From positions 4,919,503-4,983,502 of the forward strand of contig NZ_JYKO02000001.1 of NCBI RefSeq assembly GCF_000949385.2: DNA of 64,000 nt, in the 5' to 3' direction. The notes beneath the pieces were generated by a model. The model saw only the letters and a list, made by a program, of their open reading frames with translations. It made no database searches and was not told the DNA's origin. The number at the start of each line of letters is the position of its first letter. Position 1 is the first letter of the stretch. A program made the position numbers and the translations under genes. The stretch is from Pseudomonas sp. LFM046 (GTDB lineage: Bacteria > Pseudomonadota > Gammaproteobacteria > Pseudomonadales > Pseudomonadaceae). This document shows, one piece after another, positions 56,164 through 64,000 of this stretch.

Positions 56164-58710
56164 TTACAGGGTACGCGCCACCTGGACCTTCTCGAAGACT
56201 TCGATCTTGTCGCCGACCTTGACGTCGTTGTAGCTCTTCACGCCGATACCGCACTCCATGCCGGCACGCACCTCGGACACGTCGTCCTTGAAGCGGCGCA
56301 GGGATTCCAGTTCGCCTTCGAAGATCACCACGTCGTCGCGCAGTACGCGGATCGGGCGGTTGCGGTGTACCAGACCTTCGGTAACCATGCAGCCGGCGAT
56401 CGCGCCAAACTTCGGCGAACGGAACACGTCACGCACCTCGGCGATACCCAGGATGTTCTCCCGGACTTCGCTGCCCAGCATGCCGGACAGTGCTTTCTTA
56501 ACGTCTTCGATGATGTCGTAGATGATGTTGTAGTAGCGCAGGTCCAGACCTTCCTGCTCGACGATCTTGCGCGCGCCGGCATCGGCACGCACGTTGAAGC
56601 CGAACAGCACGGCGTTGGACGCCAGCGCCAGGTTGGCGTCGCTCTCGGTGATACCACCGACACCGCCACCGACCACACGCACCTGAACTTCCTCGTTGCC
56701 GATGTCGGCCAGGGCGCCCTGCAGGGCCTCGAGAGAACCACGCACATCGGACTTGAGCACGATGTTGAGGGTCTTCTTCTCGTCCTGGCCCATGCTTTCG
56801 AAGATGTTCTCCAGCTTGGAGGACTGCTGGCGAGCCAGCTTGACCTCGCGGAACTTGCCCTGACGGAACAAGGCCACTTCGCGGGCTTTCTTCTCGTCGG
56901 AAACCACGGTCAGGTCGTCACCAGCATCCGGAGTACCGTCCAGACCGAGGATCTCGACCGGGATGGCCGGGCCAGCTTCTTTCACCGGCTTGCCGTTTTC
57001 GTCGAGCATGGCGCGGACGCGGCCATAGTTGACGCCGCAGAGGACCATGTCGCCCTGACGCAGAGTACCGTCCTGGACCAGCACGGTGGCTACCGGGCCA
57101 CGGCCCTTGTCCAGACGGGACTCGACCACGACACCACGGCCAGGGGCCGACGGGGTCGCAGTAAGTTCCAGTACTTCGGCCTGCAGCAGCACGGCTTCCA
57201 GCAGTTCATCGACGCCGGTACCGGCCTTGGCCGACACGGGTACGAACTGGGTGTCGCCGCCCCACTCTTCCGGGATCACATCCAGCGCGGCCAGACCGTT
57301 CTTGATGTTGTCCGGGTTGGCTTCCGGCTTGTCCATCTTGTTGACCGCGACCACGATCGGCACGCCAGCCGCTTTCGCGTGCTGCACGGCTTCCACGGTC
57401 TGCGGCATCACGCCGTCGTCGGCCGCCACGACCAGGATGACGATGTCGGTGGCCTTGGCACCACGAGCACGCATGGCGGTGAACGCCGCGTGGCCGGGGG
57501 TGTCCAGGAAGGTCACCATGCCGCGATCGGTTTCCACGTGGTAGGCACCGATATGCTGGGTGATACCACCCGCCTCACCGCTGGCCACCTTGGTACGGCG
57601 GATGTAGTCCAACAGAGAGGTCTTGCCGTGGTCGACGTGACCCATCACGGTCACGACCGGTGCACGGGTCAGGGCCTCGCCTTCGAACTTCAGGGATTCG
57701 GCCAGTTGCTCTTCCAGGGCGTTCTCGTTGACCAGCTTGACCTTGTGGCCGAGTTCTTCGGCGATCAGTTGGGCGGTCTCGCGATCGAGCACCTGGTTGA
57801 TGGTCACCGGGGTGCCCATCTTGAACATGAATTTGACGACTTCTGCGCCCTTGACGGCCATCTGGGCAGCCAGTTCGGCCACGGTGATGGTCTCGCCAAT
57901 GCTGACTTCACGCACGATCGGTCCTGTCGGGCTCTGGAACCCGTGCTGGTTACGCTTCTTCAGCTTGGACTTGCCGCCACGGCCACCGCCGCGACGACCA
58001 AAGGCATCGCTCTCTTCGTCGGTGCTACGCGGAGCCACGCGGGGAGCCGGAGCCTTTTCCTTCTCCTTGAGGGAAGGACGGTGCTGCGCGTGCTTGCGGT
58101 CCCGGCGATCATCTTCGTCACGAGCACGCTCGGGACGACGAGGCTCTTCCTTCTTGCGCTCAGCGCCCGCTGCAGCTGCAGCGGTACCCGGAGCTGCGGC
58201 GGAAGCGGGAGCGGCAGCCGGAGCGGCAGCAACAGCTTCGACCACCGGAGCGGCGTCTACCTTCGATACCTCGGCAGTCGCCTTGGCGCGGGCGTCAGCT
58301 TCGCGGCGAGCGGCCTCTTCGGCGCGCTGGCGAGCTTCTTCCTCGGCCTTCACACGAGCAGCCTCTTCCGCTGCACGTTGCTCTTCAAGCTCACGCTGAC
58401 GCTCGGCCTCGATCTCGTCGGGGCTGCGCTTGACGTAGGTCTTCTTCTTACGCACTTCGACGTTGATGGTCTTGCTGCCGGCAACCCTCAGCGTGGTGGT
58501 GGTCTTGCGCTGCAAGGTAATCTTGCGCGGCTCTTCCACGCGCTCGCCGTGGCTGCTCTTGAGATGGGCCAGCAGGGCCTGCTTCTCGTTGTCGGTCACA
58601 ACTTGCTCGGCGCTGGTGTGCGGCAATCCCGCCTCGCGCATCTGCAGCAGCAGGCGCTCCACCGGTGTATCGACCACCTGGGCCAGTTCTTTCACCGTGA
58701 CTTGCGTCAT
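56164..58710 (-). CDS. infB: translation initiation factor IF-2
   Basis: IF-2 delivers initiator tRNA to the 30S subunit and promotes subunit joining by GTP hydrolysis. The 848-residue protein has the N-terminal IF2_N domains ([21 protein letters not shown]), a long charged and Ala-rich low-complexity linker (about 95-260), and the G domain with GHVDHGKT at 357-364, DTPGH and NKMD. C-terminal beta-barrel domains follow, including the fMet-tRNA-binding part ([21 protein letters not shown]). It follows nusA by 26 bases in the metY-rimP-nusA-infB operon. Confidence 0.98.
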   Translation of the reverse strand: MTQVTVKELAQVVDTPVERLLLQMREAGLPHTSAEQVVTDNEKQALLAHLKSSHGERVEEPRKITLQRKTTTTLRVAGSKTINVEVRKKKTYVKRSPDEIEAERQRELEEQRAAEEAARVKAEEEARQRAEEAARREADARAKATAEVSKVDAAPVVEAVAAAPAAAPASAAAPGTAAAAAGAERKKEEPRRPERARDEDDRRDRKHAQHRPSLKEKEKAPAPRVAPRSTDEESDAFGRRGGGRGGKSKLKKRNQHGFQSPTGPIVREVSIGETITVAELAAQMAVKGAEVVKFMFKMGTPVTINQVLDRETAQLIAEELGHKVKLVNENALEEQLAESLKFEGEALTRAPVVTVMGHVDHGKTSLLDYIRRTKVASGEAGGITQHIGAYHVETDRGMVTFLDTPGHAAFTAMRARGAKATDIVILVVAADDGVMPQTVEAVQHAKAAGVPIVVAVNKMDKPEANPDNIKNGLAALDVIPEEWGGDTQFVPVSAKAGTGVDELLEAVLLQAEVLELTATPSAPGRGVVVESRLDKGRGPVATVLVQDGTLRQGDMVLCGVNYGRVRAMLDENGKPVKEAGPAIPVEILGLDGTPDAGDDLTVVSDEKKAREVALFRQGKFREVKLARQQSSKLENIFESMGQDEKKTLNIVLKSDVRGSLEALQGALADIGNEEVQVRVVGGGVGGITESDANLALASNAVLFGFNVRADAGARKIVEQEGLDLRYYNIIYDIIEDVKKALSGMLGSEVRENILGIAEVRDVFRSPKFGAIAGCMVTEGLVHRNRPIRVLRDDVVIFEGELESLRRFKDDVSEVRAGMECGIGVKSYNDVKVGDKIEVFEKVQVARTL

Positions 58711-58736
58711 GCACTTCTCTCCTCAGGCCGCAATAC

Positions 58737-60218
58737 TTACTCGAACCAATGGGCTCGGGCGGCCATGATCAGCTTGCCGGCACGCTCTTCGTCCATGCCG
58801 TCGATGTCGAGCAGGTCGTCGATCGACTGCTCGGCCAGGTCTTCGCGGTTAATTACGCCACGTACGGCGAGTTCAACAGCCAGATCCTTGTCCATGCCTT
58901 CCAGGGAAAGCAGGTCTTCGGCAGGCTGGGCATCCGCCAGTTTTTCTTCGGTCGCGATGGCCTTGGTCAGCAGACGATCCTTCGCACGTGCGCGCAGCTC
59001 GTTGACGATTTCTTCATCGAAGCCGTCGATGCTGAGCATTTCTTCCATGGGTACGTAGGCGATTTCTTCCAGGCTGGTGAAACCTTCTTCAACCAGTACC
59101 TGGGCCAGCTCTTCGTCCACTTCCAGTTCTTCGACGAAGGCGCGCAGGATGTCGCCGGTTTCAGCTTGCTGCTTGGCCTGGATGTCCGCTTCGGTCATCA
59201 CGTTCAGCGTCCAGCCAGTCAACTGGCTGGCCAGGCGCACGTTCTGGCCGCCACGGCCGATAGCCTGGGCCAGGTTGTCTTCGGCAACGGCGATGTCCAT
59301 GGCATGGGCATCTTCGTCGACGATGATTGCTACCACCTCGGCCGGAGCCATGGCGTTGATCACGAACTGCGCGGGGTTGTCGTCCCACAGGACGATGTCG
59401 ACGCGCTCACCGCCCAGTTCGCCGGAAACGGCCTGGACGCGGGAACCACGCATGCCGATGCAGGCGCCCTGCGGGTCGATGCGCTTGTCCTTGGAGCGAA
59501 CGGCGATCTTGGCGCGGGAACCCGGATCACGGGAAGCGGCCATCACTTCGATCAGCTCTTCGGCGATTTCCGGCACTTCAATGCGGAACAGCTCGATCAG
59601 CATCTGCGGCGCGGTGCGCGACAGGATCAGCTGCGGACCGCGGTTTTCGGTGCGGATTTCCTTCAGCAGGGCGCGGACACGGGCGCCGACGCGGAAAGTC
59701 TCACGAGCAATGATGTCCTCGCGAGCCAGCAGGGCTTCGGCGTTGTTGCCCAGGTCGACGATCACGTTGTCACGGGTGACCTTCTTCACGGTGCCGGAAA
59801 TGATGTCGCCCAGCTTCTCGCGATAGGCCTCCACCACCTGAGCACGCTCAGCCTCGCGCACTTTCTGCACGATGACCTGCTTGGCGGTCTGGGCAGCGAT
59901 GCGGCCGAACTCGATGGACTCGATCTTCTCTTCGATGATGTCGCCGATCTTGGCGTTCGAATCCCGCTCCTGGGCCTGATCAAGGGTCAGCTGGATAGCC
60001 GGATCCTCGAAATCGGTCTCTTCGACCACGGTCCAACGACGGAAGGTATCGTAGTTACCGTTGTGACGATTGATCGACACGCGCAGGTCGACTTCGTCCT
60101 CATAACGTTTTTTGGTAGCAGTGGCCAGGGCCAGCTCCAGCGCCTCGAAAATCACGCCGGCCGGTACACCCTTTTCGTTGGATACCGACTCAACAACCAG
60201 CAGTACTTCTTTGCTCAT
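58737..60218 (-). CDS. nusA: transcription termination/antitermination factor NusA
   Basis: NusA binds RNA polymerase, promoting pausing and hairpin termination, and serves in rRNA antitermination. The 493-residue protein has the N-terminal polymerase-binding domain, an S1 domain (about 135-200), two KH domains (about 230-345, [21 protein letters not shown]) and two C-terminal acidic repeats (about 365-490) as in E. coli. The start [12 protein letters not shown] at 60218 is chosen over an upstream in-frame ATG. It lies between rimP and infB; NusA autocontrol at terminators upstream of rimP is known in E. coli. Confidence 0.98.
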   Translation of the reverse strand: MSKEVLLVVESVSNEKGVPAGVIFEALELALATATKKRYEDEVDLRVSINRHNGNYDTFRRWTVVEETDFEDPAIQLTLDQAQERDSNAKIGDIIEEKIESIEFGRIAAQTAKQVIVQKVREAERAQVVEAYREKLGDIISGTVKKVTRDNVIVDLGNNAEALLAREDIIARETFRVGARVRALLKEIRTENRGPQLILSRTAPQMLIELFRIEVPEIAEELIEVMAASRDPGSRAKIAVRSKDKRIDPQGACIGMRGSRVQAVSGELGGERVDIVLWDDNPAQFVINAMAPAEVVAIIVDEDAHAMDIAVAEDNLAQAIGRGGQNVRLASQLTGWTLNVMTEADIQAKQQAETGDILRAFVEELEVDEELAQVLVEEGFTSLEEIAYVPMEEMLSIDGFDEEIVNELRARAKDRLLTKAIATEEKLADAQPAEDLLSLEGMDKDLAVELAVRGVINREDLAEQSIDDLLDIDGMDEERAGKLIMAARAHWFE

Positions 60219-60265
60219 CGTACGCCTCGCCTTTCGCAATCCATTGGATCCGCGGGATCCGCGTC

Positions 60266-60724
60266 TCAGTCAAAACGGGGAATGATGTTGGCCTTGTCGA
60301 TCAGCTCGATCGGCAGGAGGAACTCGCGGTCTTCGATAAGAACCACCACGTCCTGCTCCTCCACCCCGCGGAGAAGCCCCTGAAAATTGCGTCGTCCTTC
60401 AAAGGGAGAACGCAGCTTGATCTTGACCAGCTCACCGGCGTGGGCCGCGAACTGCTCAAGGGTAAACAGCGGACGGTCCATGCCCGGCGAAGATACTTCC
60501 AGGGTGTATTCACTACTGATCGGGTCCTCGACATCGAGCACGCCACTGATCTGCCGACTGACCTTCTCGCAGTCGTCGACCAGGATGCCGTTTTCGTGAT
60601 CGATATAGATCCGCAGCAGAGAATGCCGCCCTTGGGACAGGAACTCGATGCCCCAGCACTGATAACCGAGCGCTTCGACTACCGGGGCCAACAAGGCCTG
60701 CAACTGTTCTAGCTTGCTCGACAC
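60266..60724 (-). CDS. rimP: ribosome maturation factor RimP
   Basis: RimP assists early 30S assembly. The 152-residue protein has the two-domain RimP layout: N-terminal alpha/beta ([31 protein letters not shown]) and C-terminal SH3-like domain, joined by the signature [12 protein letters not shown]. It starts with GTG 60724. It is first protein gene after the initiator tRNA, with two terminator-like hairpins between. Confidence 0.96.
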   Translation of the reverse strand: MSSKLEQLQALLAPVVEALGYQCWGIEFLSQGRHSLLRIYIDHENGILVDDCEKVSRQISGVLDVEDPISSEYTLEVSSPGMDRPLFTLEQFAAHAGELVKIKLRSPFEGRRNFQGLLRGVEEQDVVVLIEDREFLLPIELIDKANIIPRFD

Positions 60725-60752
60725 CTGATCGCCTCTCGCATGCTGTGCAAAT

Positions 60753-60774
60753 AAAAAATGGGCGAAACGCCCAT
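60753..60774 (-). terminator. terminator/attenuator upstream of rimP
   Basis: On the minus strand, ATGGGCG-TTT-CGCCCAT (60758-60774) is followed by a run of six U, a textbook intrinsic terminator. It ends only about 29 bases before the rimP GTG, leaving no room for another promoter, so rimP-nusA-infB expression must pass through it. Confidence 0.8.
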
Positions 60775-60822
60775 CCCTTCAAACCGTCTGATCTGTGATC
60801 GGAGGTCAACTGTCCAGCTAGC

Positions 60823-60845
60823 AAAAAGCCCCTAAAAAGGGGCTT
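60823..60845 (-). terminator. terminator directly after initiator tRNA
   Basis: On the minus strand, AAGCCCC / GGGGCTT (60839-60845 with 60826-60832), loop of six, is followed by a five-base U-run. It lies ten bases past the tRNA 3' end and is the first of two hairpins before rimP. Confidence 0.78.
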
Positions 60846-60854
60846 CGCGACTAC

Positions 60855-60931
<77 letters not shown>

Positions 60932-60947
60932 TCAAAGCTGGTGCGAG

Positions 60948-60976
60948 AGTATACGGCCAGCACCTTGCATGGTCAA
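60948..60976 (-). promoter_or_regulatory. promoter of the metY-rimP-nusA-infB operon
   Basis: The minus strand shows TTGACC (60971-60976), a 17-base spacer and TATACT (60948-60953), with expected start about ten bases before the tRNA 5' end. It lies after the terminator of the upstream tRNA-Leu. Confidence 0.75.
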
Positions 60977-60990
60977 CCGAACATCCCGCG

Positions 60991-61017
60991 AAGAAGAAAG
61001 CCCGCATTGCTGCGGGC
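60991..61017 (-). terminator. terminator after tRNA-Leu
   Basis: On the minus strand, GCCCGCA-GCAA-TGCGGGC (61000-61017 region) is followed by TTTCTTCTT. It separates the secG/tRNA-Leu transcript from the metY promoter. Confidence 0.8.
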
Positions 61018-61028
61018 CTCTCTTTATA

Positions 61029-61114
61029 TGGTACCGAGGAGGGGACTCGAACCCCTACAGCCTATGGCCACTACCACCTCAAGGTAGCGTGTCTACCAAT
61101 TCCACCACCTCGGC
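61029..61114 (-). tRNA. tRNA-Leu (GAG anticodon)
   Basis: The 86-base class II tRNA has a long variable arm, encoded CCA, acceptor stem GCCGAGG / CCTCGGT and anticodon loop CTTGAGG giving GAG. It lies 10 bases downstream of secG, and is likely processed from the tpiA-secG transcript. Confidence 0.95.
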
Positions 61115-61124
61115 AAAACTTGCC

Positions 61125-61508
61125 TTACTTCTGCTCTGGAGCCTGAGGCACATCACCCGACTGGGTGGCAGGCTTCTGCTCTTCGAGCACCGGCACATCA
61201 TCAGCTGCCGGCTTGGCGGGCTGAACTTCGAGAGCCGCCGGATCCGGCAGACCTACTTTGCTCAGCGCCTCAGCCTTTTCTTTAGCGAAGAACGCTAAGC
61301 CCAGGCTGGTAATGAAAAAAACCGCGGCGAGTATAGCAGTAAACCTACTCAAAAAGGTAGCGGAACCTTGGCTTCCGAAAACGGTTGCCGAAGCACCGGC
61401 ACCGAACGAGGCGCCAGCATCCGCACCTTTACCCTGCTGCACCAGCACCAGACCAACAACGCCCAGAGCCCCCAGCAGGTGCACCACAATTACGACTGTT
61501 TCCAGCAT
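61125..61508 (-). CDS. secG: preprotein translocase subunit SecG
   Basis: SecG is the accessory subunit of the SecYEG channel. The 127-residue protein has two membrane spans (about residues 3-22 and 52-72), the conserved [29 protein letters not shown] loop in two overlapping pieces, and an Ala/Pro/Glu-rich cytosolic tail of about 50 residues. The start [12 protein letters not shown] at 61508 is four bases past the tpiA stop; the frame is open to 61556. Confidence 0.95.
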   Translation of the reverse strand: MLETVVIVVHLLGALGVVGLVLVQQGKGADAGASFGAGASATVFGSQGSATFLSRFTAILAAVFFITSLGLAFFAKEKAEALSKVGLPDPAALEVQPAKPAADDVPVLEEQKPATQSGDVPQAPEQK

Positions 61509-61512
61509 CTTG

Positions 61513-62268
61513 TCAGCTTCCTGCGGCGCGACAGATCGCACCGAATTCATCCGCATTCAGGGAGGCACCACCAATGAGCCCCCCATCGATATCCGGCATG
61601 CCGAACAAGTCAGCCGCGCTGGCCGCCTTAACGCTGCCGCCGTACAGAATCCGTACACCACTTGCCACTTCGGCGCTTTCGGCCGACAGCTGCGAGCGGA
61701 TAGCTGCGTGAACTTCCTGAGCCTGCTGCGGCGAGGCCGTCAGCCCCGTGCCTATTGCCCAAACCGGCTCATAAGCAATTACCGCTTGCGCAAACGCGCC
61801 CACACCAAGCTCTTCGATCACACTTGCCAGCTGACGCCCAACCACATCGAGCGTTTTGCCAGCCTCGCGCTGCTCCAGGGTCTCACCAATGCAAAGCACC
61901 GGCACCAGACCACAGGATTGAGCAGCAGCAAATTTGCGACTCACCACTTCGTCACTTTCGCCCAGAATCAGACGACGCTCCGAATGACCAACCAGGACCA
62001 GACTGCAACCCACGTCCGCCAGCTGGCTTGCCGCGATCTCTCCGGTGAGGGCTCCCTGCACCGGCTCCACCGCACAATCCTGCGCACCTACGGCAATCGA
62101 ATTGCCCACCAGACCTTGAATGGCCTGATCGATGTACAGAGCGGGCGGCATGACCGCGACTTCGACACCAGCAGGCAGGACCAATTGGCGCAAGCCTTTG
62201 ATCAGCTCTGCGACACTGGCGCGGGTACCGTGCATTTTCCAGTTACCGGCTACCAGAGGTCGGCGCAT
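61513..62268 (-). CDS. tpiA: triosephosphate isomerase
   Basis: TpiA interconverts dihydroxyacetone phosphate and glyceraldehyde-3-phosphate. The 251-residue barrel enzyme has K11 in GNWKMHG, the catalytic His in VGHSERR, the catalytic Glu in [11 protein letters not shown], and the phosphate loop YGGSVKA. It lies between glmM and secG, closely spaced. Confidence 0.97.
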   Translation of the reverse strand: MRRPLVAGNWKMHGTRASVAELIKGLRQLVLPAGVEVAVMPPALYIDQAIQGLVGNSIAVGAQDCAVEPVQGALTGEIAASQLADVGCSLVLVGHSERRLILGESDEVVSRKFAAAQSCGLVPVLCIGETLEQREAGKTLDVVGRQLASVIEELGVGAFAQAVIAYEPVWAIGTGLTASPQQAQEVHAAIRSQLSAESAEVASGVRILYGGSVKAASAADLFGMPDIDGGLIGGASLNADEFGAICRAAGS

Positions 62269-62333
62269 GCTGAATCTCGTCGATCAAAGTGGGCGCAGAT
62301 ATTACCCAAGAGATTTCCAAGTAGCAAGACAAA

Positions 62334-63674
62334 TCAAGCACATACCTCTTTAACGACTTTCGCCAGCTCTTCCGCATGACCGCGCACAAGGCTCTCGTCG
62401 TCGCCTTCCACCATCACGCGGACCAAAGGTTCGGTGCCGGACTTGCGCAGCAGCACCCGACCACGACCCGCCATCTGCTCGGTGACTCGGGCCGAAGCCT
62501 CCTTCACCGCAGGATGATTGACCGGGTCCACATCACCACCAGCGTAACGCACGTTGATCAGCACCTGCGGGCACTTGCGCATGCCCTGGCGCGCTTCGGC
62601 CAGGGACTGACCACTGCGCTGCAGGGCTAGCAGCACCTGAAGGGCGGAGATGATGGCATCCCCCGTGGTTGTGAAGTGGCTGCAGACGATATGACCGGAG
62701 TTCTCGCCGCCCAGGGTCCAGCCATTGGCCTTGAGTTCGCTCATCACATAACGGTCGCCGACCTTCGCACGAACGAACGGGACTTCGAGTTCCTTGAGCG
62801 CCAGTTCCAGGCCCAGGTTGCTCATCAGGGTACCGACTACACCGCCACTCAGCTTGTCGCGGTTATGCAGGTCGCGAGCGATCAGGTAAATCAGCTCGTC
62901 ACCATCCACCACCGTGCCAGTGTGATCGACCATCAGTACGCGGTCGCCGTCACCATCGAAGGCGATGCCGAGGTCCGCATTCTGCTCAACCACGGCCGCC
63001 TGCAGGCTGGCCATGTGGGTGGAGCCGCAATCGTCATTGATGTTGAGGCCATTGGGCTGCGCAGCGAGCACACTTACCTGTGCACCCAGCTCACGAAAGA
63101 CGCTCGGAGCAACCTTGTATGTGGCACCGTGCGCGCAGTCCAGCACGATCTTCAGACCGGCAAAGTCGGTGCTGATGGGGGTGGTGCTCTTGCAGAACTC
63201 GATGTAGCGACCAGCGGCGTCGTTGATGCGGGAAACCTTACCCAGCTGCTCCGACTCCACCACCGTCATGGGCTGGTCCAGCAGCTCCTCGATCATCAAC
63301 TCCACCTCGTCCGACAGCTTGGCGCCCTTGCCGGAGAAGAACTTGATGCCGTTGTCGTGGTGCGGATTGTGAGACGCACTGATGACGATGCCGGCATCAG
63401 CCAGGAACGTGCGTGTCAGGTAGGCAATGGCAGGCGTCGGCATCGGGCCGAGCAGCATCACGTCAGCACCAGCCGCCAGCAGGCCAGCCTCAAGGGCGGA
63501 CTCGAACATGTAGCCGGAAATCCGGGTGTCCTTGCCAATCAGGATGCGGCACTTGCCTTGCTTGCGGAACGCCATGCCGGCGGCCCAGCCAAGCTTGAGC
63601 ATGAAATCCGGAGTAATCGGGAACTGGCCAACCCGGCCGCGAATACCGTCGGTGCCGAAATACTTTCTGCTCAT
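62334..63674 (-). CDS. glmM: phosphoglucosamine mutase
   Basis: GlmM converts glucosamine-6-phosphate to glucosamine-1-phosphate for peptidoglycan and LPS. The 446-residue protein begins [11 protein letters not shown], has the phosphoserine S101 in ISASHNP, the metal loop DGDGDR, the sugar-binding GGENSGH, and the phosphate-binding [12 protein letters not shown] near the end. It follows folP by 17 bases, as in most gammaproteobacteria (ftsH-folP-glmM). Confidence 0.97.
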   Translation of the reverse strand: MSRKYFGTDGIRGRVGQFPITPDFMLKLGWAAGMAFRKQGKCRILIGKDTRISGYMFESALEAGLLAAGADVMLLGPMPTPAIAYLTRTFLADAGIVISASHNPHHDNGIKFFSGKGAKLSDEVELMIEELLDQPMTVVESEQLGKVSRINDAAGRYIEFCKSTTPISTDFAGLKIVLDCAHGATYKVAPSVFRELGAQVSVLAAQPNGLNINDDCGSTHMASLQAAVVEQNADLGIAFDGDGDRVLMVDHTGTVVDGDELIYLIARDLHNRDKLSGGVVGTLMSNLGLELALKELEVPFVRAKVGDRYVMSELKANGWTLGGENSGHIVCSHFTTTGDAIISALQVLLALQRSGQSLAEARQGMRKCPQVLINVRYAGGDVDPVNHPAVKEASARVTEQMAGRGRVLLRKSGTEPLVRVMVEGDDESLVRGHAEELAKVVKEVCA

Positions 63675-63691
63675 GAAATGCTCCGTGTTTC

Positions 63692-64000
63692 TTATTCCGC
63701 CGCTTGCACTGCGGCGATCATGCGTACGACGTCGACGGTTTCCGCGACATCATGCACGCGCAGGATGCAGGCGCCCTTCGCGACCGCGAGAGCGGCCAGG
63801 GCAAGACTGCCATACAGACGCTGATCGACTTCCCGCCCCAGCGTCTGACCAATCATGCTCTTGCGTGAAACGCCGACCAGCAGGGGAAGCCCCAAAACGT
63901 GCAGCGCCTCGAGATGCTTGAACAGGCTCAGGTTGTGGGCCAGCGTCTTGGCGAACCCGAACCCTGGATCAAGGACGATCCGGTCGGCCGGAATGCCCGC
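63692..64000 (-). CDS. folP: dihydropteroate synthase, C-terminal part (cut by window edge)
   Basis: FolP joins dihydropterin pyrophosphate and p-aminobenzoate. Only the last 102 residues are present; the 5' part lies beyond 64000. Visible are [17 protein letters not shown] (pterin-site strand; the usual Gly after the second Phe is Ala), [11 protein letters not shown] (substrate-binding Ser-Arg-Lys), and [15 protein letters not shown] (the conserved RVHDV motif). It is upstream partner of glmM and works directly after FolK. Confidence 0.95.
   Translation of the reverse strand, partial: AGIPADRIVLDPGFGFAKTLAHNLSLFKHLEALHVLGLPLLVGVSRKSMIGQTLGREVDQRLYGSLALAALAVAKGACILRVHDVAETVDVVRMIAAVQAAE

Noticed and set aside
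56146-59058. 970-codon open frame on the plus strand across infB
   Set aside because: Antisense to infB and running into nusA; low-complexity and without homology that I recognise.

Overview
The window is GC-rich chromosomal DNA from a Pseudomonas. Every block matches a conserved Pseudomonas neighbourhood: rrn leader, msrPQ, pssA, ilvC/ilvIH, lpoP-mrcB, cbpA, PrrF, the phu haem genes, dksA-gluQ, cbrXAB-CrcZ, pcnB-folK-panBCD, pgi, acs, rpsO-pnp, rimP-nusA-infB, secG-tpiA-glmM-folP. The order follows the region of P. aeruginosa PAO1 that I remember as PA4690-PA4750. It differs in several ways: there is one PrrF gene rather than a tandem pair, a tonB gene sits inside the haem cluster, and an AraC/DJ-1 pair lies between pgi and acs. 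This suggests a relative of P. aeruginosa rather than P. aeruginosa itself. No species call is made.

Layout. 1-500: minus-strand leader and three stacked promoters of an rRNA operon whose 16S gene lies just off the left edge. 500-7500: periplasmic methionine-sulfoxide repair (msrPQ), phosphatidylserine synthase, and branched-chain amino-acid synthesis (ilvIH, ilvC, with divergent ilvY). 7.8-14.9 kb: a small secreted protein, the PBP1b synthase mrcB with its lipoprotein activator lpoP, a kinase/ATPase fusion, a TfoX-like protein and cbpA. 15-23.2 kb: an iron/haem island, with the Fur-controlled sRNA PrrF, the tonB-phuSTUVW operon and the divergent receptor phuR sharing a Fur-type palindrome. 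23.3-27 kb: a Rieske protein, sfsA, an aminotransferase, dksA and gluQ.

27.1-32.3 kb holds the carbon-catabolite control module: CbrX, the CbrA sensor kinase, the CbrB activator, then a perfect sigma-54 -24/-12 element and the sRNA CrcZ. CrcZ shows six A-rich CA motifs that titrate Hfq/Crc. A matching CA motif overlaps the ribosome-binding site of acs at 40.5 kb, so regulator and a probable target lie in one window. 32.4-38.2 kb: pcnB, folK, panBCD, pgi. 38.3-40.4 kb: head-to-head AraC/DJ-1 regulator and exported DJ-1 protein. 42.5-52 kb: an MpaB-like oxygenase, an rRNA methyltransferase, and an envelope gene set (AsmA-like DUF748 protein, three tandem DUF2845 secreted proteins, a rhomboid protease with a long C-terminal extension), then a BON-domain protein and a zinc-ribbon/TPR membrane protein.

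52-64 kb is the core gene-expression cluster on the minus strand: folP (cut by the right edge), glmM, tpiA, secG, tRNA-Leu(GAG), initiator tRNA-Met, rimP, nusA, infB, rbfA, truB, rpsO, pnp. It carries two related hairpin elements in intergenic spaces and two terminator-like hairpins between the initiator tRNA and rimP, which fits autogenous control by NusA.

The sequence is mostly core genome. No insertion sequence, prophage, CRISPR array or integrase was seen. Names rest on motif and synteny recognition without database searches.
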